Shown here: piece after piece, positions 58,855-64,000 of the stretch
How positions within the stretch are numbered: the stretch's first letter is position 1
How the letters are laid out: each line of letters begins with the position of its first letter
NCBI RefSeq assembly: GCF_000708595.2
Contig: NZ_JARP01000001.1
Span: 1,116,001-1,180,000 of the forward strand
DNA from: Flavobacterium sp. KJJ
GTDB taxonomy: Bacteria; Bacteroidota; Bacteroidia; Flavobacteriales; Flavobacteriaceae
Length of the DNA stretch: 64,000 nt
Reading direction: 5' to 3'
Translations under genes and position numbers: made by a program
Notes under the pieces: model-generated
The model's database searches: none
What the model was told of the DNA's origin: nothing
The model's input: the letters and a program-made list of their open reading frames with translations, nothing else

Positions 58855-59506
58855 TTCTATTTGTTTTATTAAAAATTATAGTGTAAAAATAAACCATTTT
58901 TACATTTTTACCTACTCAATTTACTTTAAGTATGTGCTAAAATATCTTCGAATGTTAACAATTAGTATTTCCCTACAAAAAATAACATTTTTTAACATTC
59001 GTTTTAAAAAATAATGAGTAATTTTACACTCTAGAAATCAATGAGATACATTTTATTTCATTGACTTAAGATTGATTTTCTTTCACTGATTTATTAACCT
59101 AAAAAATGATTTTTTTGAGAAAATTTAAAAAATTTGTCGCTCATTTTTTTACGGTTTTAATTAGTAAGCCTATAAATAATGAGCAAATGATTTATTCGTT
59201 TGTTAAAACTTCAAAGAGGAGACTGTAACACCTAAGGTTAAACGCTAGAATTGTTATGTAATTAGTATAAAATTGATTACGAAAAGAGGAAATACTAACC
59301 AAAACTTTCTAAAAGTTATTTTATTAAACCAAATGGATTAGCCGTGAACTCGATTTTTTGATATCAAGATAAATGAATTGATTGTTTAAAGACATACCCA
59401 TATAAAAAAGTAATTTCTAAAATTATTAAGGCTATTATTTTTTTAATGGATTCGAATTATTTTATTTCTGTTTTTTTTTAATTACAATTTTTTTTAAAAC
59501 TGAATA
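58855..59506. other. gene-poor intergenic stretch
   Basis: About 650 nt between menB and the CvfB terminator contain no convincing gene. The sequence is highly AT-rich with A/T runs and no recognisable tRNA, riboswitch or repeat. A 40-codon frame at 59106-59228 exists but has no supporting context. Confidence 0.5.
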
Positions 59507-59542
59507 AAAAGAGAAAGGCTGCTTGTAATGAGCAGCCTTTCT
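59507..59542 (-). terminator. terminator of the CvfB gene
   Basis: AGAAAGGCTGCT and its exact complement AGCAGCCTTTCT form a 12-bp stem with a 7-nt loop. Read on the minus strand the stem is followed by CTTTTTATT, 29 nt after the CvfB stop. Confidence 0.8.
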
Positions 59543-59570
59543 TGTTATATAAATTCATCTTTTAAAGAAT

Positions 59571-60428
59571 TTACTCTTCCTTTATCAAATAAATCCCATC
59601 TTCTTTAATTTCAATAAGTTTATCTTTATACAAGGCTCCAATGGCCTTTTTAAAAGTTTTTTTACTCATTTTTAAAACTGTTTTAATATCTTCTGGATGC
59701 GAATTATCATTTAAACGCAAGAAACCGCGATTGGCTCTTAATTCATCTAAAATTTTCTCTGCATTTGGCTCAATACTTTGATAGCCTTGAACTTGCAATG
59801 CTACATCTATTTTATTATCAGGACGAATATTTTTAATATAACCGCGCATTCTATCGCCAGTTCTAATGGCATCATCATAAACTTCGTCTTTGTACAATAA
59901 TCCTTTGTGCTGTTCATTGATGATAACATTTATTCCTAATTCGGTAATATGTGAAACTATCAAATCAACTTCTTCTCCGTTTTCAACCGTCAGATTTTCA
60001 TTGCTTAGAAATTGGTTTAATTTACTTGAAGCTACCAAACGATTGGTTTTTTCATCCATATAAAGGTAAACTAAGTAACGTTTTCCTTTTTCCATCGGGC
60101 GTGCCTGCTCTTTAAACGGAACCAGAATATCTTTTTCCATTCCCCAATCCATAAAAGCACCAACCTGATTAATATAATTTACTCGTAAAAGCGAAAATTC
60201 ATTCAATAAAATATAAGGTTCTAGCGTAGTAGCAACGGGGCGCTGTTCGTGATCCAAATAAACAAAAACGATTAATTCTTCGCCTATTTCAAATTCATTT
60301 GGAACGTATTTATTGGGTAATAAAATATCGTGAATTCCTTCCGGATCTTTTTCAGGATTTCCTAAAAATAAACCAACTTTAGTATCACGTAGTATGGTAA
60401 GTGTATTGTATTTTCCTATTTCAATCAT
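59571..60428 (-). CDS. S1 RNA-binding protein, CvfB family
   Basis: A 285-residue protein of the CvfB/YitL kind, with tandem S1 domains (residues ~1-65, 70-140 and 145-215) and a C-terminal winged helix (residues ~225-285, RLNDNSHPEDIKTVLKMSKKTFKKAIGALYKD). The third domain contains LYKDEVYDDAIRTGDRMRGYIKNIRPDNKIDVALQ. The family binds RNA, and in Staphylococcus CvfB influences virulence gene expression. Here it is a general RNA-binding regulator with its own strong terminator and no obvious partner gene. Confidence 0.88.
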   Translation of the reverse strand: MIEIGKYNTLTILRDTKVGLFLGNPEKDPEGIHDILLPNKYVPNEFEIGEELIVFVYLDHEQRPVATTLEPYILLNEFSLLRVNYINQVGAFMDWGMEKDILVPFKEQARPMEKGKRYLVYLYMDEKTNRLVASSKLNQFLSNENLTVENGEEVDLIVSHITELGINVIINEQHKGLLYKDEVYDDAIRTGDRMRGYIKNIRPDNKIDVALQVQGYQSIEPNAEKILDELRANRGFLRLNDNSHPEDIKTVLKMSKKTFKKAIGALYKDKLIEIKEDGIYLIKEE

Positions 60429-60562
60429 ATTCTTGAGTTTCGAAGCTGAAAAGCAACTAAGTTTCTTAGCCGCAAATGTACGAAGTTTGAAAATGGTACG
60501 ACGAAAAATATGTTAGATAAAAAGATGAAAAATATCTTTTTATGATTTACGCTTTTTTTAAT

Positions 60563-60570
60563 TAAATTTG
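60563..60570 (+). promoter_or_regulatory. -7 promoter element of the M28 gene
   Basis: TAAATTTG fits TAnnTTTG exactly, 25 nt before the start codon. No -33 match is seen. Confidence 0.4.
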
Positions 60571-60595
60571 AGAACCTATAATTAATACCAAATCA

Positions 60596-61945
60596 ATGAA
60601 AAAAACCATTTTTTATTCTGTTTTCGCCTTTTTGTTTTTTACTCAAGCTTCAATTTCTCAAGTAGCTGAAGATCCAGAGATAAAAAAAATGATAAGCGAA
60701 ATAAAGACAGAAAATCTTGAAGCTACAATCCTTAAACTAGTTTCTTTTGGAACAAGACATACGTTAAGTGATACTAAAAGCAAAACAAAAGGTGTTGGTG
60801 CAGCACAACAATGGGTAAAATCTGAATTTGATAAAGCTGCTTTAGAATCTGGAGGCAGATTAACGTCTACAATTGATTACTTTACTGTCAAAGCAGATGG
60901 AAAGAGAGTTGCTGTTGACAGTCAGCTCGGAAATGTAATGGCTACTCTAAAAGGAACTGACCCTACAGACAACCGTGTTCTTATCATAAGCGGACATCTT
61001 GACTCAAGAGTTACTGACGTTATGAACGTAAAATCTGATGCACCAGGCGCTAATGATGACGGATCTGGCGTTGCAGCAGTCATAGAATTAGCGAAAGTCA
61101 TGAGTAAAAGGTCTTTTCCTGCCACTATTATTTTTGTAGCTGTAGTTGGTGAAGAACAAGGACTTATTGGCGCTCGTCATTTAGCTGAATTGGCAAAATC
61201 ATCCAACTGGAATATTATTGCCATGTTGAACAACGATATGATTGGTAACAGTTTATCAAGCGGTACAAACCTAAGAGACAATACTCAAATTCGTGTTTTT
61301 AGTGAAACTACTCCCTATTTAGAAACTGAAGAAGAAGCTAAAATGCGCAAGGCAATAAGTCGTGATAATGATAGTCCGTCAAGATTGCTGGCTCGCTATA
61401 TAAAAACAGTTACAGAACAATATGTGGATCAGTTAAAAGTAAAATTAGTTTATAGAAATGATCGTTTTTTACGTGGGGGAGATCATACTCCATTTAGTCA
61501 AAATGGATTTGCAGCAGTTCGTTTTTGTGAGATGAATGAAAATTTTGATCACCAGCATCAAGACTTAAGAACTGAAAATAATATTAAATATGGTGACCTT
61601 CCTGAATTTATGGATTTCGAATATTTAAGAAAAAATACTTGCTCTAATTTGGCTACACTGGCCAACTTGGCCTGGTCACCAAAATCACCTGTAAATGTTG
61701 GCATCGAAGTTAAAAACCTATCTAATTCCTCGACCTTAGTATGGAGTGCTCCTGACGGAAAAGCACAATATGGTTATCAAATTTTGATGAGAGAAACTTC
61801 TTCATCACATTGGGAAAAGACATTTTTTATAAAAGATACTAAGGCTGAAATCCCTTATTCTAAAGACAATTACTTTTTTGCTGTGCAGACTGTAGATGCT
61901 TTAGGCCACGCAAGTTTACCAATTTTTCCAGTTCCAATAAAATAA
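60596..61945 (+). CDS. secreted M28 family metallopeptidase
   Basis: A 449-residue exported aminopeptidase-type enzyme. The signal peptide ends near ASISQ. M28 zinc ligands appear as SGHLDSR near residue 130 (His), GANDDGSGVA near 150 (Asp), VGEEQGLIGA near 185 (Glu pair), NNDMIGN near 213 (Asp) and GDHTPFSQNGF near 298 (His). The final ~80 residues (VEVKNLSNSSTLVWSAPDGKAQYGYQIL) look like a fibronectin-type-III module. It would remove amino acids or act on peptides outside the cytoplasm. A 2-way terminator separates it from the DUF2853 gene. Confidence 0.88.
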   Translation: MKKTIFYSVFAFLFFTQASISQVAEDPEIKKMISEIKTENLEATILKLVSFGTRHTLSDTKSKTKGVGAAQQWVKSEFDKAALESGGRLTSTIDYFTVKADGKRVAVDSQLGNVMATLKGTDPTDNRVLIISGHLDSRVTDVMNVKSDAPGANDDGSGVAAVIELAKVMSKRSFPATIIFVAVVGEEQGLIGARHLAELAKSSNWNIIAMLNNDMIGNSLSSGTNLRDNTQIRVFSETTPYLETEEEAKMRKAISRDNDSPSRLLARYIKTVTEQYVDQLKVKLVYRNDRFLRGGDHTPFSQNGFAAVRFCEMNENFDHQHQDLRTENNIKYGDLPEFMDFEYLRKNTCSNLATLANLAWSPKSPVNVGIEVKNLSNSSTLVWSAPDGKAQYGYQILMRETSSSHWEKTFFIKDTKAEIPYSKDNYFFAVQTVDALGHASLPIFPVPIK

Positions 61946-61958
61946 TTAAATATCAAAG

Positions 61959-61985
61959 AAAAAGCGCCTAATTGGCGCTTTTATT
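61959..61985. terminator. bidirectional terminator
   Basis: AAAAAGCGCC and GGCGCTTTTATT pair over 8-9 bp with a 5-nt loop between convergent M28 and DUF2853 genes. Confidence 0.82.
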
Positions 61986-61994
61986 TTTTGAATT

Positions 61995-62336
61995 CTATTT
62001 GTAAACACTTTCTTTCTTAAAGTGCAAAGTCAATAAATAATAAACTACTGCTCTGTATTTATGTTTGTTGGATTTGCCGTATTTATCTAAAACTGCACTA
62101 ATTGCAGTATCTAAATCAGGACTATCCTTCAATCCTAATTTCTTAATTAAGAAATTCTTTTTTACAGTATCTAACTCCGATTGCTGCGATCCCGCAACTG
62201 TAGACGAATCACCATTATAGATTGAAGGCCCGCAACCTATGGTCACTTTAGTCAACAAATCCATGTTTGGAGTTACTCCACATTTTTCTTTTAAATCCTC
62301 GGCATACTTTTTAATTAATTCTTCTCTTGCGCTCAT
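61995..62336 (-). CDS. DUF2853 family protein
   Basis: A 113-residue soluble protein matching DUF2853: AREELIKKYAEDLKEKCG at the N-terminus, DLLTKVTIGCGPSIYNGDS in the middle and the KKNFLIKKLGLKDSPDLDTAISAVLDKYG helix with KHKYRAVVYYLLTLHF at the end. The family is all-helical, widespread in Flavobacteria and has no assigned function. It is 90 nt downstream of menD on the same strand, but no functional link is indicated. Confidence 0.82.
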   Translation of the reverse strand: MSAREELIKKYAEDLKEKCGVTPNMDLLTKVTIGCGPSIYNGDSSTVAGSQQSELDTVKKNFLIKKLGLKDSPDLDTAISAVLDKYGKSNKHKYRAVVYYLLTLHFKKESVYK

Positions 62337-62426
62337 AATAAATTTAAATTGATTACATAATTATGCAGTCAAAAGTAAATTTTAATTTTGCTTTTTAATT
62401 TATTTTAACAAACTTTAACTTACAAA

Positions 62427-64000
62427 TTAAATCAGTTCTTTAAAGTATTGTTTCAAAATAACATCGTTTTCAGAAGTAGGAGTAAAAATTTCTAGAATAG
62501 TTGGAGCATCATTGTGAGTAAACAATGTGGCGATATTTTCTTCTAATGACTTTACATCAGTTGCTGTTAAATAATTCATCTTGTACATTTTAGCCAAATG
62601 CTCCGCAGTCAGCTTATGCGACGTTTCGAAATAAGTATTAAAAACAGGTTTTTCTTCATGACCAGGCAAAATTCTAAAAATTCCTCCTCCTCCATTATTA
62701 ATCAAAATAATTTTGAAATTTTTTGGAATGTATGAATTCCAGAGAGCATTGCTATCGTATAAAAAACTAACATCGCCCGTAATAAAAACGTTTGGTTTTT
62801 GACTTCCGACAGCAGCACCAATAGCTGTTGACGTACTTCCATCAATTCCACTCGTTCCTCTATTGCAGAATACTTCGATTGAAGGATCTATATGTATTAA
62901 CTGTGCGTATCTAATAGCCGAACTGTTGCTGATTTGCAACTGACTATTTTTAGGCAAAGCTTCTATAACTTTCTCAAAAACTTTAAAGTCAGAAAATGTA
63001 GTTTTTTCTAAATATTTCTTCCTTTTTATTTTTCGAAGTTCATAAATAGAATTGATTTTCGAAAAATAATCACTTTGTGTAAAAGAAGTTTTATTTAATA
63101 GAGAATTGAAGAAATCATTTGGCTGCATTACAAAATGTTGTGTCAATGCGCTAAACGTATCGTAAGCACGCAAGGTATCAATATGCCAATGGTGTTTTGG
63201 TTTGTATTTTCTTAAAAAAGCTTTGATTCTTTTTGATACAATCATTCCACCAAAAGTAACTAATATTTCAGGCTGAAAACCTTTAAAATCAGCATCTTCA
63301 AAAGGTGTAATTAAGGTATCGATGCTATTAATAAAGCTTGGATGATGCAAATTAGAAGTTGTTTCGGTCAGTACTACTACTGAAGGATCAGAAGCAAAAT
63401 TTTCTACTGTTTTTTCATCGATAGAATTTGATTCGTTCACACCAACTAAAATCAGTTTTCGCTTTGCTGCATTCCAGATTGCAACAAAATCTTCTTCGTT
63501 TTCAATAATTTTTGTTCCGAGAATTTCGTCAGAATGTGTAATCTTTGGTTCTACTGAAAGCGCTTCAACTGTTTCGTACAATGGCTCTTCAAAAGGTGCA
63601 TTTATATGAACTGGACCTTTTAAAAGAATCGCAGTTTCTATGGCTTTATTGATTTTTAAATCATTTTCAGCAGAAGCCTCTTCCGTTAAATTTGCGTTGA
63701 AAACAGCATGATTCTGAAAAACATTTTCCTGACGAATCGTTTGTCCGTCACCAATGTCAATTTTGCTTTGAGGACGATCTGCAGAAATCACGATTAACGG
63801 AATCTGACTGTAAAAAGCTTCGGCAACAGCCGGATAATAATTCAATAACGCAGATCCTGAAGTACAAACAATTGCCGTTGGTTTTTTAGTTTGTTGCGCG
63901 ATTCCCAAAGCAAAAAATGCAGCACATCGCTCATCTGCAATACTGTAACATTTAAAGTTTGAATTTTCGGCAAATCCTATAGTTAAAGGTGCGTTTCTTG
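62427..64000 (-). CDS. menD: 2-succinyl-5-enolpyruvyl-6-hydroxy-3-cyclohexene-1-carboxylate synthase, partial
   Basis: The 3' part of menD, continuing past the window edge, so the start codon is not visible. The visible part covers about 524 residues. Family landmarks are ADERCAAFFALGIAQ at the edge, TSGSALLNYYPAVAEAFYS, GTSGIDGSTSTAIGAA and the TPP/Mg segment GDVSFLYDSNALWN-INNGGGGIFR. MenD condenses isochorismate with 2-oxoglutarate in menaquinone synthesis using thiamine diphosphate. With menC, menA and menB on the same strand, the window carries four menaquinone genes over about 10 kb, separated by unrelated genes. Confidence 0.93.
   Translation of the reverse strand, partial: RNAPLTIGFAENSNFKCYSIADERCAAFFALGIAQQTKKPTAIVCTSGSALLNYYPAVAEAFYSQIPLIVISADRPQSKIDIGDGQTIRQENVFQNHAVFNANLTEEASAENDLKINKAIETAILLKGPVHINAPFEEPLYETVEALSVEPKITHSDEILGTKIIENEEDFVAIWNAAKRKLILVGVNESNSIDEKTVENFASDPSVVVLTETTSNLHHPSFINSIDTLITPFEDADFKGFQPEILVTFGGMIVSKRIKAFLRKYKPKHHWHIDTLRAYDTFSALTQHFVMQPNDFFNSLLNKTSFTQSDYFSKINSIYELRKIKRKKYLEKTTFSDFKVFEKVIEALPKNSQLQISNSSAIRYAQLIHIDPSIEVFCNRGTSGIDGSTSTAIGAAVGSQKPNVFITGDVSFLYDSNALWNSYIPKNFKIILINNGGGGIFRILPGHEEKPVFNTYFETSHKLTAEHLAKMYKMNYLTATDVKSLEENIATLFTHNDAPTILEIFTPTSENDVILKQYFKELI

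Noticed and set aside
59106..59228. 40-codon reading frame (MIFLRKFKK...)
   Set aside because: No conserved features, no promoter of quality, and it lies in a low-complexity AT-rich gap where short frames are expected by chance.

Overview
This 64 kb window looks like chromosome from a Flavobacterium-type member of the Bacteroidota. The DNA is AT-rich and start codons are preceded by A-rich stretches rather than Shine-Dalgarno sequences. Many genes have the Bacteroidota promoter signature, a -7 element TAnnTTTG with, in the best cases, a TTG/TTTG box 19-21 nt upstream. The gene families fit too: a fused E1 alpha/beta dehydrogenase, a short arginine decarboxylase next to a deoxyhypusine-synthase-like protein, YpdA, SelO, DUF4265, DUF2853 and PepSY-like proteins. 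There is one tRNA (Val, TAC) and no rRNA, CRISPR array, transposase or prophage.

Layout. 0-10 kb: central metabolism and housekeeping (quinone-reductase-like MDR protein, DUF885 lipoprotein, branched-chain or pyruvate-type E1 fusion, 2OG-Fe(II) oxygenase, SUI1 factor, nucleoside phosphorylase, a leaderless substrate-binding fold, a membrane transglutaminase). 10-16 kb: a family 2 glycosyltransferase, a PepSY-like secreted protein and a run of small accessory genes with a Crp/Fnr-type regulator and an SDR. 16-20 kb: a giant CheB-CheR-PAS-histidine kinase hybrid with a stand-alone receiver. 20-25 kb: an HxlR regulator facing two SDR genes, a VOC protein, a beta-propeller protein, and tRNA-Val with a decayed copy of its 3' end and terminator. 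25-35 kb: ABC exporter, proline dehydrogenase, aroB, arginine decarboxylase, deoxyhypusine-synthase-like protein, a poly-Asp protein and RecQ. 35-41 kb: DinB, PEP carboxylase, an Lrp/AsnC regulator, an M14 peptidase and a divergent XRE regulator. 41-50 kb: acyltransferase, a methyltransferase-like/M23/lipoprotein cluster, APC permease, class V aminotransferase, MsrA and SelO. 50-64 kb: YpdA, CYTH, an OmpA pair, and the menaquinone genes menC, menA, menB and menD (cut by the window edge) interleaved with other genes.

The most informative structure outside genes is regulatory. Three transcription factors each sit next to a distinct self-consistent operator family: GTTTAC-N4-GTAAAC (six sites, 40.2-40.5 kb, one containing the regulator's start codon), six GTTAC repeats between the HxlR gene and the SDR pair (20.65-20.69 kb), and a 16-bp palindrome TTTGTCATATGACAAA before the Crp-like gene with a degenerate copy before the adjacent SDR. 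I found no clear novel multi-gene system. The best candidate for unexplained biochemistry is the polyamine-like locus (arginine decarboxylase plus a deoxyhypusine synthase homologue that keeps the catalytic lysine region, with no agmatinase between them).
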